Shown: positions 1-11,529 of the stretch, in pieces
How positions within the stretch are numbered: position 1 is the stretch's first letter
Layout of the letters: the number at the start of each line of letters is the position of its first letter
Origin: Blasia pusilla
Taxonomy: Eukaryota > Marchantiophyta > Marchantiopsida > Blasiales
DNA length: 64,000 nt
NCBI GenBank assembly: GCA_050084515.1
Contig: CM114273.1
Coordinates: 33,976,001 to 34,040,000 of the forward strand
Direction of reading: 5' to 3'
The notes under the pieces: model-generated
The model's database searches: none
The model's input: only the letters and a program-made list of their open reading frames with translations
Told to the model about the DNA's origin: nothing
Program-made: the position numbers and the translations under genes

Positions 1-631
1 AATAGAATTTTGGAGTAGCACAAGCATAATCACGCTTCATGGTATGGAGTTTGGAGTAGCACATGCATAATGATAAAATCTAAGCACGCGCGGAGTTACT
101 AGATCTACACATTGTTGTTACTAGGGTCTTCAAGAGTGGTAGGCGGCTACCAAAGCCAAGCTCAACCAGCAAGAAATCGCACCATACCACATTTATACTA
201 TAATGGGAGAGTGGGCTCTCATCACGCAAAAAATGGCTCGTTTGACACGTAGCTCTTTAGCCCAATGCATTGCTAACAAGGGAGTTGGTGCACATGTTAA
301 GTTACACATTTCACTCATTTTTTGGCTCGCTGCTTTAACGGTTTTTTAATATTTTCAAATTTAGTAGTGATGAAGGTTTCAATCTCATCGACAAAGGAGA
401 ACCGCCGATGAGATGGCTCTCGACTGCCACAAAGAGTTCCGAGGGCTGCCCCTAAGGTTTAAAGCTTGCGTATTTATTGCTTCCCTTATTGTGTGCACTT
501 GCCCGTTGTTGAGGGAAGGTCAATTGCTACGTTCATCCATAGCTTTTGAGATTTTTCATTCTCATGGTCAATACTGTCACTCAATCTTTACTGTAGAGTG
601 TGTAAGAGCTCTCTGAGCTACTTTTCACGAC
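1..631. other. Gene-free leader region
   Basis: I see no gene in this stretch. The short open frame at 413-616 has no recognisable domain and no supporting splice sites. The sequence ends directly against the LTR-like repeat that begins near 632. Confidence 0.5.
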
Positions 632-1260
632 TGTTAGGATATATCGGTGGGATCTAGCAGAGCGTCTTCATGAGTAGTGGAGGACAGACCTAGGAGGCTG
701 AGAATGACCTGTTGAGGCCCCGAGAAACCTGAGAGAGCAGGTTTGCCCTTCGTTTCGGCTCATTTGAAGCCATATAGAGAAACTTACTATTTCGGATAAG
801 TTTCCATGTTGGGGATAGTTGACTTTCCACTTTGGGAAGTGGCCCTTAACCCGCTACAGCAGGTCAAGAGCCAAGGAGGTGACTTGCGAGCATAGGTTAT
901 CGTTGAGAGGGCTTAGGGAGGGAAGGGGGTATACCTCCAAGAGAGAGAGCTTGAGAGCTCATTCTCTCTTTGTTGAACCTCTTGGCATAAGGCGGCGGAG
1001 CTACGGTCCCTTGCCTTGTGAGTGTAACCCAAGCCTCTCATTAGGAGAGTGGGTTTGGTTTGACATGAGAGAGAGTGCACACCTTTGAGAGCTAGGTGTG
1101 AGATGGTGTAGAGAGAGATTGGATCTTATTTTATTGGAGATATTTTGGTACTTCTTGCCTCTGTATATGGATGCCATGAGTTAGCAAGGAATCGTGTGGG
1201 TTTGTGTGTGTGTTTGATGACAACAATGTATGTTGTGTAGCGATGTGTATGCGTACGACA
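632..1260 (+). repeat. LTR-like repeat, copy 1
   Basis: This is a plus-strand copy of a repeat that also occurs at about 26815-27215 (+), 32089-32857 (-), and as the split 5' LTR of the gypsy element (41821-42276 and 35269-35323). It starts with TGTTAGGAT. Shared landmarks are the 'ggtcaagagccaaggaggtg' block near 865 and the tract that follows the 'gaggtatacc'-like box. It ends with a 135-bp module (about 1126-1260) that begins near 'ggagatattttggtactt' and ends in TACGACA. It is probably a solo or decayed LTR of the same gypsy family, because two of the other copies flank gypsy coding sequence. I see no gypsy coding sequence downstream of this copy. Confidence 0.75.
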
Positions 1261-1603
1261 TATTGTATTCTCATACATTTAGCTTTTCAGATTTGTTCAT
1301 GGTGCAAGTTGTGTAACAAGGGTCCGAGGTCTACTGTATTCTATAGATTCTATTGTGATGCTCATGTGGCTTCACATCTCTACTAGACTAACAAGTTGCA
1401 TTGATCCCTACACTCAAGGTACTTGAAAATGTGTGTAGCTTCTATATCGAGCTGAGCTCCTGCATCGACCTTAGGATTTCGAGTCTCCTTGCGAACTGCT
1501 AGACTTTCAGAATCCACCAAGTCATCAAGAACTCTTCGTGCAAGGTGCTCTTCCAGGTTCAGCTCTTCAGATCTAACTCACAGCCTACTCCCGTCCCCTG
1601 CTC

Positions 1604-2227
1604 TTGCTGAAATTGCAAACATTCTCAACAAAACAAGAGAACATAACAAAGCTTCAAAAAGATCGAAGGATGGCAACGAGAATCACTGCAAAGAAGTCGA
1701 CGCAAGGGAAGGGCAAGAGCGTTTGGAAAGTCACATCAAAGAAAAAGCATTATGGGGTAAAGTCTGCTGATCTTCACAAATTGGAGAGTTCCAAATGGTC
1801 GCCAATTTCTCAAGAGGATTGTATGCGCTTGAGTAAGTAGAAGAAATCGCACTTCCATAGTACTCTTGCTTGGGGAGAAAGATTTACACTGGAGCATGCT
1901 CCTGGCTTCGAAAATGCGATAAAAGATTCACTCCCCGCTAGAGTACACCCTGCGTCATCAGAAAAAGGGTATATTCCAGAGCCTCTTGAAGGCTTGAGAA
2001 ATGGGAGAAGTGAAGAAGAGCTCTTGGATGTCCAAAGGACTCCCTCATATTAGGTTAGAAGGCCTGTCAATGAAAAATGATACACGATCGAGGAAGAATT
2101 TGCGAGAAAGCGTAAGAGGACTCCACATCCCAACATGCAAGTGCACTGCTCACCATCTCATAGGAGATGCCCGGTCGACCTTGATGTGCCTAGTAGCAAA
2201 CTGATTACTAAAAATAGGTGGCTTTAT
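1604..2227 (+). pseudogene. Decayed coding-like frame, unknown product
   Basis: One reading frame runs for about 208 codons, broken by three in-frame stops (near 1841, 2051 and 2075). Between the stops the translation has a protein-like mix of charged residues. It includes a Lys-rich start (around 1680-1760) and a later basic run, EEEFARKRKRTPHPN, at about 2086-2130. I do not recognise the family. It could be a fragment of a host gene captured by a transposon or the internal region of the element whose LTR lies at 632-1260. The frame may also be open by chance. Confidence 0.3.
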
Positions 2228-2739
2228 TAATCATCCATGCACCCATTTGAGCCTTTGTTGTTATATTATTGGCTAAAATTGTATTACTAACCACAAAGTA
2301 TGGCGAAGCCAATACGTCGTAAGTGGTGTTTATGAACAATTTTTGGATGTTTTTTTCCGCTTTAGGCTTGTGGGGCCTACTTACTAGCCTTAATAGGAGT
2401 AGTTCCCCAACCACCCCATAGGCAACGAAGAAGTTGTCTCTAAAGCGGAAAAAGGGGGAAGGAGTAGTGGTGAATATCCATATTGTCCTCTGAAGAGGGT
2501 AGCTAGGAAGACCCAAGTCTACAGATGAGTAGCATTGCGATGCGATGTACTTCTTACTTGAAGAATGAAGGTGGCTTGGGGATGAAAGTTTAAGATGGGT
2601 ATGTCTGCTATACCTTGACCTTACTGTGTTACGGTACTCAACTCGAGTACTCTAAATGTGAAGTTGCAGTACTCAATGCAGGTCTCAAAAAATTGTGCTA
2701 ACTTTGCCCTATCCTTGGAATAGAGAGTCGAGCGCCTAC

Positions 2740-3235
2740 TTAGATCTCTTTCTTGACTCTAAGCGTGAAGACAAACTCTCTGCTGTAAAAATGAAATCCG
2801 GGAGAGAGTCCAGCGTTGCTCTCAAGCGTGGGACTATAGGCCAAGTCAACATGAGTAGAGCAATGTACAATTTAGTAAGGTAGTCATTAACTCAGAGAAG
2901 CAAAGTCGTTGGTTGTGTTTAAGTCATTGAGAAGAATGTAGAAAGCGTAGAGCCGTTGCTCTCGAGCGCCGCATACGGGCCAATCTGACATGAATAGAGA
3001 GCGTGGTAAAGAGACAGGAAGAGAGAGCGTGGCAGGTATAGAGAGTGTGGCAAAGAGACAGGAAGAGAGACCAGAGCCGATGCTAAGATCTCTCGACTCT
3101 AAGCGCGAAGGAAAACTCTGCTGTAAGAGTGAAATCCGGGAGAGAGTAGAGCGTTGCTCTCGAGCACTCGACTACAGGCCAATCCAACATTCAGGAAGAG
3201 ATAGCAAAGCCGTTGCTCCTGTGCAGGGTCCGAGT
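2740..3235 (+). repeat. Direct repeat, about 100-bp unit
   Basis: A unit containing 'gactctaagcg(t/c)gaag', 'atgaaatccgggagagagt' and 'gcgttgctctc' occurs at about 2752-2850 and again at about 3091-3190. Partial versions (the 'gccgttgctc' core) lie near 2950 and 3210. The two full copies are clearly related but diverged. No coding sense is evident. Confidence 0.6.
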
Positions 3236-3840
3236 ATAGAGCTAGCAAGACCGGAACTCACCAAGGGCAGAGACAACAATGCTCAACAAGAGATCACAAT
3301 CACAAAATGCTGACGAGCAAGAGCAGAACTCCACACGAACAACAAGCCTTTCTCTCCACATGAACCCCAAAACCCATCCGAATTTGGCTCAAGGCACTCA
3401 AGAGTGCCACAAGCGATGAGCCAACCCCACACGAACCCCGAATCCCATCCCAACTTGGCACGAGAGGCACCACCTGCACAAAAAGCAACACGAGGCCATA
3501 CCCACTACGAGAGTCAGCCTTGCACAAAAACCCGCTTGAGAGCACGAGAATAGGAGAGGCACTCAAGTGCTTCAACAAACTCAACAGCCGAACAGGCCTC
3601 GCCAGCTTGTTTCTATCCGCTCCGAAGTGTGCACTGGTTTGATCCAAAGGAAGTGCGTTTAGGCACAAGCATTGGACAAAGGAAAAGTGGAGGGCAGTGA
3701 GCGGGGGAGCAGAAGAGAGTGAGAGTGGAGGAGAGTGAGGGCCGGGGAGAGCGGGGGAAAGTGAGTGGGGAAGAGTGAGGGCGAGGGAGAGTGAGAGCGG
3801 GGGGAAGGGGCCAAGGGCGGCGGCTAGTCTAACCCGTCCG
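3236..3840. other. No gene seen
   Basis: The minus-strand frame at 3300-3863 is a Leu/Ser/Pro-rich translation of a GA-rich strand with no domain. I treat it as non-coding. Confidence 0.5.
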
Positions 3841-3931
3841 ATATCTCTTCGAACGGTCCACACGAAGTGGACCGTTAGATATGATTAGGGTTTAGACCTA
3901 CGCCTCCTCCGCACGATCTACGGAGGAGGCG
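3841..3931. repeat. Two adjacent perfect hairpins
   Basis: AACGGTCCAC (3852-3861) and GTGGACCGTT (3867-3876) form a perfect 10-bp stem with a 5-nt loop. The outer arms atatct (3841-3846) and agatat (3877-3882) can extend it past a bulge. Then CGCCTCCTCCG (3901-3911) and CGGAGGAGGCG (3921-3931) form a perfect 11-bp stem with a 9-nt loop. Such paired inverted repeats suggest a MITE remnant or transposon end, but no terminal repeats or target duplication are evident. Confidence 0.7.
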
Positions 3932-4840
3932 GTGGCGGGTAGGGTCGGTATGCTCGAGTTAGGCTAGAGATAGGTTAGGTAGCCCAAACCTAGCCCAAAC
4001 CTAACCCCTATTTTTTATTTTGAAAAAAATAAAATAAAACTTTTTCAAAATTCTTTACAATTTTCCAATTTTTTCTTTTCCCTTTTTCTTCCCATCCAAA
4101 TTTCATACTTTTCCATCTCTTATATTTTTTTAAACATGAAAAATAGACCCATCTAATTTTGGGCCCTATTTTTTCCTATTTCATTTTCATCGTTTTTTAT
4201 ACTATTTGGCCTTTTCAAGCTTTTTATTTGGTAAAACTTCTCATTAAAATTCCCTTTTTAAAAATAGACCCCCACAAATTTTCTATGAATACTTTCATGA
4301 TGTGTCGTGTAGATGGTGAGTGTTGTTGGATTATTATCGAATGTGGAGAGACGACCTCTCGGTGTTATCACAAATATACCAATTTCGCAACAAATTTCAG
4401 GGAGCCAAATCGAAGTACTGAAAAACACCTCTTCAATGTAAGCACCTTTGTTTAGGGTACAGATGGGAGCATTATATATCCATTTCCACTCTCACGCCTT
4501 ATATGCCATTTTTCTAGCTATACACTTTTAATCCAAATTTTATACACACTTCATATTCCATCAAATCCATCGGACTTGCATGACTTCTGAAAATTAATTC
4601 GTGCAAAAGCACAACAAAAAAGGCATGTCCGTCGTAAGGAAATCTTAGCACAACAACCACACGTTGAAGATGAACTCCTGCTCGGGACATCTCCTACGTA
4701 AGTTCATAGCATTGAAGATCATTTAGCATGTGCACATTTCCACCCTACACAATCTCCACATTTACTTTATTTTTTTGTGTTTCTCTTAACATTCATGTGT
4801 TGTTCAAGGCTTCCCATTGCATTGAATCCTGTCGATATAC
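3932..4840. other. AT-rich spacer before Helitron 1
   Basis: This AT-rich stretch contains no recognisable gene. The open frame at 4159-4455 has no known motif. The segment near 4600-4640 ('aaaagcacaacaaaaaaggc') resembles the start of the Helitron coding region near 4868, so the Helitron may begin around here. I did not find a convincing TC 5' terminus. Confidence 0.4.
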
Positions 4841-5419
4841 GTGATTTTTGGAAGGTTCTACCTGGAAAAGCACAAAAAAGAAAACATGTTATCCGCGCTG
4901 ATAGAATGGAAGCTCTCAAAGAATAAAAGAGGACTTATTATCGAGAGTATAGGAAAAGAGAAGGAAAGCGAATCATATTCAACATGAGCCCTCTTTGGTA
5001 GTTGAGAGTATTGCAACTATTCCAAATGAGGAGGTTTTGAGTATCAGTAGTCAATTCATAAGGTATATATATAGCACCTTACTTTTTATATCCTCATTGT
5101 AAATCTTTCATTGTTGATATATGATTTGTACCTATTCTTTATAATATGGTGATGCTGTTATTTCCACAGACCTTCCAATGAGGGTGGAGAAATGGTAAAA
5201 GAAAGTCAAGAAGCCCATGTTTGATCTCCAAGACTTGAGTTGGTTGACAATTCATTCCATGAAGTTGTCGAGAATACATCCACAATCGGCCCAACTAACA
5301 ATGTAACACCAAGAGTTGAGTTACCTACCTTTCTTCATATTTTGGTTCAATATGAAGTTGTCAAAAATTCTTCGACTCTTCCCCAACTCAAGACTGAACT
5401 AAGGTGAGAAGTAGATCAT

Positions 5420-7171
5420 GTGTCTTGTAATAGAGTAGTGTTATCTCCACAAAGTGTTAGTATACCAAATGCTTCCAAAATTCGTCCAAGGTCTACTGTT
5501 AATAGGGTTGTAAGATTAAATACATTACTCAATCTTGCAAGGAGATCAAATTTCCAAGAAATTGATATTAGGAAGTTGCGATTGCAAAGGAGTTTGAATC
5601 GTACGAGTGGTCGTCATACATTGGGTTCTATGACAGAAATATGCCCCTCTTGCTGTGCTTTGCATTGGAAATGTGAAATGGTGAAAGGTACAAAGAGTGG
5701 AGACTCACCATATGGCATGTGTTGTGGCCATGAGAAAATACATTCACCCTCCTTGAAACCCTCTCCTCAAATTTTGAAGTCCTTGATTTCAAGTGTTGGT
5801 CCTAGAAGTCTTTATGTTCTTAAACATACTCGAGCTTACAATTCTGCACTTCAACTTGCATCTATTGGAGTGCATGTAAACAAACCAATTGATGGCATTG
5901 GACACTTTAGGTTCCAAGGCGATATCTATCATTCTATTGGACCCTTACATCCCGATATAGGGAGTCATCCCTAATTTGCTCAACTCTACATCCATGATAC
6001 CGCAAATGAATTGGAGAATCGTGCTAGAGTTATGTCTAGATCTTCTGATCTTAATTTGGACATTTTGAAAGGTCTACAAGACATGTTACATGAATGCAAT
6101 CCATATGTGAAGATCTTTTGTCATATGGCATGTGAAGCAAGTGACCTTAATATGCAGATCATCCTCAAGGCAAGTAAGAAAGGTCTTCATGCAAAACGTT
6201 ATAACTTACCAATTGCTTTAGAGGTTGCTGCTATTTTGCCGGGTGATGGAAGTGAACATGTGGACCATCGTGATATAATTGTACGACTACATGGAGGAGG
6301 AGTAAAGCGTATATCTGACCTCAATGAAACATTTATTCCAATATATTTTGTTATGTTATTTATCTATGGTAAATCACGTTGGCATCTTGGAATACCCTTT
6401 GGGAAAAATGAAGGCTACAAAGAATCCCAACAAATGGGTTGTATTATTCATGGGGAGGAGGGACACCTTGAACCTTTGGATGATTGCATGGATGGGGAAA
6501 GAGTTGATGGTGAGATCCTCATGGAAAGAAGAACAAAGAATGTTACTGTCTTGCAATTTGCATGTTTTTGACTTCAAACATGGATTGGAGGAGAAGATGA
6601 CAATCGCTTATTGGGGTTTGGTCAACTTACTTAATAATATATGGTTGACCTCTATGCCATTGTAGAGATGCAACGATTCTCATGGGTTTGCCTAAATCAG
6701 AAAGAGTTGAGAGCCAAATAATATCAAGGTGTAAAAGACGCCATGCATCGACAGGTTGTGGATAGTCGAAGGTTTGGGAGACGCATTATATTACCTTCTT
6801 CTTTTACAAGAGGGCCACGTCATATGCATCAATTGCATCATGATGCAATGGCAATTGTAAGACATTTTGGGAAGCCTGACTACTTTTTGACCATGATATG
6901 CAATCCAAAGTGGGAGGAGATTACATCTCCATTATTACCTAGCCAAACAGCTGCACATCGACCAAATTTGGTGGTGCGGGTTTTTGAGAAGAAAAAGAAG
7001 GAGTTGTTACGACTCATAATCAAGAAGCAGATATTGGGTCGAGTTGTCAGATGCATCCATGTGGTGGAATTCCAAAAAAGAGATTTGCCGTTTGTGCACG
7101 TACTTATTATTTTAGGTCATAAGGATAAACCACGTACCACTTATGATTATGATCGTATCATTTCAGTATAA
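5420..7171 (+). pseudogene. Helitron 1 Rep region (Helitron-like N domain and HUH nuclease)
   Basis: The Rep half of the Helitron transposase nicks and joins DNA during rolling-circle transposition. Segment 5420-5974 carries the Cys-rich entry domain (CPSCCALHW, then GMCCGHEK) and a frame ending QGDIYHSIGPLHPD. Segment 6000-6370 continues with NELENRARV and LQDMLHECNPY. Segment 6743-7171 holds the replication-initiator core: GRRIILPSSFTRGPRHM, GKPDYFLTMICNPKW and EFQKRDLPFVHVL. In active Helitrons the last motif is usually LPHxH. Here the first His of the HUH pair is Phe, so the metal site is broken. Frames shift between the segments. Confidence 0.85.
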
Positions 7172-7443
7172 ATCCCTGATCAATATATCCATCCAAGGTT
7201 GTATTCTACCATTGCTAATTGCATGGTTCATGGGCCATGTGGACCATTTAATCCAAATGCACCGTGTATGGATAAGGAAACAAAGAAGTATACAAAAGGC
7301 TATCCCAAAGCTTTTGCGGCTAGCACTGTAGGGACAGAAGATGGTTACCCGATCTATCGCAGGTAAGGATTATTTTCTTTGGTTACAGTCTTTATTATTA
7401 TGATAGATGTGGTATGTTTGTAATATGATGAGATATTAATAAG

Positions 7444-8155
7444 TTGTATTGTATATTTATAGATTGGAGAAATGGGAGGGTGATTATTAAGGGCGATCAT
7501 TCATTGGATAATCATTGGGTCGTGCCTTACAATCCTATGTTATGCATTCTCTTTGATTGTCACATTAATTATGAAATCATGAGTAATGTTTCTACAATCA
7601 AGTACTTATACAAATATGTTTATAAGGGGTCTGATGTTGTATTAATTAAGTTGTCGAAGGATATGAATACATCCAACACAATTGACGTTATTAACAAGAC
7701 AAAGTCATATCTTGATACGAGATATGATTCCTCCAATTCATTATTCTGTTGCAATCTATTATATTTGATTTTGGATTCATACTTATTGTGATAATTGGGA
7801 GATAAATTTCTCCATATATATATCTTCTTCAGAGGCATGTTAGCGTCTCTTCAAGTTTAGTCTACATGCTGAACTTCCAAGTATTGGGCGACTAGCAGTT
7901 CATCTTCCAAAGCAACAATTAGTCTACTTCAATAAATTTGATGTTCCTCAAGAAATTTTGCAACAAAAAAGAGAGACAACCTTGACCCAGTGGTTTGCAT
8001 CCAATTTCTCTGACTCCAGCGCTCGACAATATGTATATATAGATTTTCCTTCATATTATGGTTGGAGTAACAAGACATGGATTCGTAGGATACAAAATAT
8101 AAATGGTTGTGGTCATCCCATTGGCCGCTTATACCTTACTCATCAAGGTAAATAA
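7444..8155 (+). pseudogene. Helitron 1 middle region
   Basis: After the intron at about 7363-7462, the frame gives VVPYNPMLCILFDCHINYEI and KYLYKYVYKGSD, hallmark strings of the segment between Rep and helicase in plant Helitrons. A further piece at 7958-8155 matches the same region (TLTQWFASN, then YVYIDFPSYYGW). The two pieces are separated by a frameshift and an AT-rich insertion. A matching but more decayed segment occurs on the minus strand at 58829-59017. Confidence 0.8.
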
Positions 8156-8268
8156 TAAAAAATTCTTTGTAAATATTTGCTTTATTTACCAACCTCAAAA
8201 AATAGTGTATTTATATTGGGATGAGCTAATTATTCTACTTCTTCATAGGTGAAGGAGAATGTCATTGG

Positions 8269-10617
8269 TTGAGATTATTCCTCCATCATGTTCGAGGAGC
8301 AACTATATACGAATGCTTAAGAAATGTTCATGGGATAATATGTCCAACTTTCAAGGAGGCTGCTATCCAACTGGGACTTTTTGAGGATGATAAGGAAGTC
8401 TTCTCTTGCTTTGAAGAAGCTTCTTTTATCCATACAGGTTCCTCACTTTGCCATATTTTTACAATTATTCTAGCGTACAACACACCTGCTGAACCAGCTA
8501 GAGTATGGAGTCAATTCTTGGTTCCATTGGTAGAAGATCTCTTATATGAGAGATGTTAGGTAAGAATTCATTATGAATGAAGAAAATGAATGATGTAAGA
8601 ATGCCATTTCTTACATCATTCATTTTCTTCCTAATAGTATTTTCAATTGAGTATTAGACATTCCTAAATGTATCTTCTATTAATTATTCAACCCACTAAC
8701 CATGATTTGGGGAATTTTTGGAACTTTTATATTGCAGAAAACAGGAATTCCTAATTTTCCCGTTGATGATGCCATAGTTAATACTGCATTGTTGGAAGTC
8801 CATTGTTATTTACAAGATCAAGGAAAGATACAATCTGACTTTCCAGACATACCCCAAGCTAATTTCCAAAGCCTTCATTCACACTCATATTTGGAGGAAC
8901 AAGAGTTACCATATGATACAGAAGAAATATTTGAGCAAGTACGATTGGGAGAAGCATGTCTTAATGAAGGAAAATGTATTATTTGGGACGCTATACATGA
9001 TGAGCTTCATCAAATATGTGTGAATACTCCATCATCTTCAAAAGTGTTTTTCATCGACAGTTTACGTGGAACGGGAAAAATCTTTTTATATAATCTTCTC
9101 CTCGCAAGTGTAAGGAGTGTAAGAGGTATAGCCTTGGTTGTAGCGTCATCTTGAATACCTGCTCTATTGTTAAACGGAGGACGTACTGCTCATTTACGCT
9201 TCAAGATCCCCATCAATCTTCACGAGAGCTCTACTTGCAAATAAGTGCCATTAGTCATTTTAACTAGCTTGAATTATGTTGATACAGAAATTTGAATTAC
9301 TCCAATTATTACAACTTCTAATATACTTCTATTTTTTTGTTTGTAGTTTACCAATCGACAGTGATGGAGCTTGCTTAATTTGTGATGCAATGCTCATTAT
9401 ATATAATGAAGCACCTATGGATCATCGTCATGCATTTGAGGTGGTAAATCAAACTTTGTAAGATATTATGGGAGTTGTTTCAGATGATCTACGACGAATA
9501 CCATTTGGTGGAAAACTTATGGTATTTGGTGATGATTTTCGTCAAGTGTTGCCTATTGTTCGGCATGGGAATCGTCCTCAAATCATCCAAGCCACCATAA
9601 AGAGGTCATCTCTTTGGTCTAATGTAAAGGTCATGAAGTTGATAACAAACATGCAAGTTCAAAGATTGGAAGGTCATTTGCGTAGTGAACAAAAAATTTT
9701 GCTGATTGGTGATTGGAAGTGGGAGAGGGTCTTGTACCTTTGCACCCTCATTTGGGAGAAGTCTTTCATCGATCACCATCTGAAATTTTTACTAAAAGTA
9801 ACAAGATATGTGATCTTATTGATATGATCTATGGCAATTTTCCTAGTCGATTCCATGATATTGATTTCTTGAGAGATACGACTATTTTTACTTTGAGAAA
9901 TAAAGGTGTTGACGACATAAATGCAGACGTTTTGTATCGGTTTCTTGGAGAGGTATATATTCTTAACATATAAATATTTTCTTATGGGAACTTTCTTTTT
10001 GGGAAGTTTGGATACTAAAAATACTTTTTTCTCACAAATTTATTGATTACTGTGTCTAGGAGCATATTTACCTCAACGTCGACTCTATTCCGAATGAGGG
10101 GATGAGTCATATCTATCGAGTTGAATTTTTGAACACATGTTTGCCATCTAGACTTCCTCCACATCGTTTGTGTTTGAAAATTGGTGCACCAATCATGTTG
10201 TTACGAAACATGAATGGATCGCATGGACAAGCAAACGGGACAAGATTGGAGATTCACGGATATATGCAACATTGCATAGATGCTGAAATTATCATTGGGA
10301 AGAATATTGGTGATCGAGTCTTTATTCCACGTATCCCATTGATTGCATCAGATTCAGGTTTGCCATTTGATTTACGTAGGTTTCAATTCCCTATTCACTG
10401 GGCTTTTGCAATGACTTTTAATAAGTCTAAAGGTCAAACTTTGCAAAAGGTTGGCATTTACTTCCCTACTCCATTATTTTCTCATGGTCAATTGTATGTA
10501 GCGTTATCTAGGGTAGGGAAGAGAAGTTCCATCCACATTACCATTGGAAGCGATGAACATTCAAATAAGGAAGGTGACTACACACAAAATGTAGTATATA
10601 AGGAGATACTCGGATGA
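8269..10617 (+). pseudogene. Helitron 1 PIF1-like helicase
   Basis: This is the 5'-3' DNA helicase half of the Helitron protein. The segments in order are the pre-helicase linker (8269-8559, HHVRGATIYECLRNVHG), the Walker A region near 9060-9100 (RGTGKIFLYN, where the usual GTGKT Thr is Ile), Walker B/DEAP-like near 9408 (EAPMDHRHAF), the motif GGKLMVFGDDFRQVLPI near 9503-9553, and the C-terminal GAPIMLLRNMNG and LYVALSRVG (10171-10527). Introns separate 8559 from 8739 and 9960 from about 10060. Several frameshifts and the altered Walker A Thr mark it as dead. Confidence 0.88.
8579..8630. repeat. Perfect 23-bp inverted repeat in Helitron intron
   Basis: Arm 8579-8601 is the exact reverse complement of 8608-8630, with a 6-nt loop (tgccat). 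It lies in the putative intron between the helicase linker exon and the helicase exon of Helitron 1. The corresponding intron of Helitron 2 (46850-46955) does not show it, so it is specific to this copy. Confidence 0.9.
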
Positions 10618-10908
10618 AATAAAATTTAAAATTATATTATAGGCACCTCATATTTAGTAGCATGAGCAATGAGATCCTCATGATCTTCTCTTTCTGATCA
10701 TATGGATGACATCAATTGCATGGATATTCCCTCACGATAGTCCGATCTACCCGTCCATGTAAAGATTACGACACTCACTCATGAAGGTCGAGTCGCTAAC
10801 AACCAACATTAACATTGGACAACACTTGTAGAGGCCGTAACTACAAGTTTTTTTTGTTGTTTCTCTCTCACACCTCTCAAAGGGCCGCATACTGGTTTAT
10901 TTAAGATG
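10618..10908. other. Spacer between Helitron 1 and Copia
   Basis: I see no gene here. The region should contain the 3' end of Helitron 1. The string 'gcacctcatatttagt' near 10643-10658 resembles the 'cacctcactagt' end of Helitron 2 but lacks CTAG, so the end is unproven. Confidence 0.4.
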
Positions 10909-10913
10909 ACTCC
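10909..10913. repeat. Copia target-site duplication, left
   Basis: ACTCC at 10909-10913 precedes the 5' LTR and is repeated at 16405-16409 after the 3' LTR. A 5-bp duplication is what Copia integrase makes. Confidence 0.85.
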
Positions 10914-11423
10914 TATGAAGAGAGAGCATGTCTCTTCTTTGTCTTTCTTGACTTTTCTTGTAATTCAAGTTTAGGCTAGCGCCTTGTAGTGTTTGAATGG
11001 GACTTCAACGTATCTGCCCCGCATCCTCTCTTTTCTCGTTTATTTTCCATTGTTTTCTATCATCTACCAGTTGGCCTAGCGTCGCCCATCATCTACGAGC
11101 TGACCCAAGCGTTGCCTATCATCTACCAACTGGCCATCGAATTTTTTAACAGGCTTCCGCGGCCCCGCGCCTAAATTGAATCGGTTTACGCTATGCCCGC
11201 GTCCCCTTTAGGCTAGCGCCTACACTATGTTTGATGAGGCTTCACCAACTACACCCTACCTTGTTAAAGACGTAATCTAGTGGGTTGTTGTTGTAATTTC
11301 TTCCAAGAGAAAAATTAATCAAATTATTGAGAAGCGCATGAAAAATCCGCTTATTGTATGTAGACCACTTATTGTATTTGTGTTGGCTTCTATGCATGAG
11401 CGTCGATTCCGCTTTAGATCACA
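10914..11423 (+). repeat. Copia 5' LTR
   Basis: This LTR of about 510 bp begins TATGAAGAGAG (TG mutated to TA) and ends AGATCACA. It matches 15892-16404 along its length. Shared landmarks are 'gtttaggctagcgccttgta', 'tctgccccgc' and 'gaagcgcatgaaaaatccgc'. A short extra segment (ttattgtatgtagaccac...) near 11351-11375 is missing from the 3' LTR. The internal region starts right after with 'ggttatgggcc', which would be the primer-binding area. Confidence 0.9.
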
Positions 11424-11529
11424 GGTTATGGGCCTAGAATTCATCTTTCACTCAGAAATTGACCTCTAGTGCGATTCGTTGAAGAAAGATTTCTTGGTTC
11501 TCGTTCTATCTATTATTCTTCTCAACAAC

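Larger units (their letters stand above)
4840..10617 (+). mobile_element. Helitron 1, autonomous but decayed
   Basis: This is a rolling-circle transposon with both parts of the Helitron Rep/helicase protein in order: an Arg/Lys-rich N-terminus (about 4880-5000), the Helitron-like N domain and Rep (5420-7171), a linker (7444-8155), and a PIF1-like helicase (8269-10617). GT-AG introns typical of plant Helitrons are visible, for example gtaagg at 7363 to ttatag before 7463, and gtaagaatt at 8561 to ttgcag before 8739. The coding frame is interrupted by stops and frameshifts throughout, so it is not functional. I could not define the 5' TC or 3' CTRR ends. Degenerate relatives lie at 46300-48901 (+) and 57213-60000 (-). 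Confidence 0.9.

Noticed and set aside
3300-3863. 187-codon minus-strand frame rich in Leu/Ser/Pro
   Set aside because: GA-rich DNA read antisense, with no recognisable motif.
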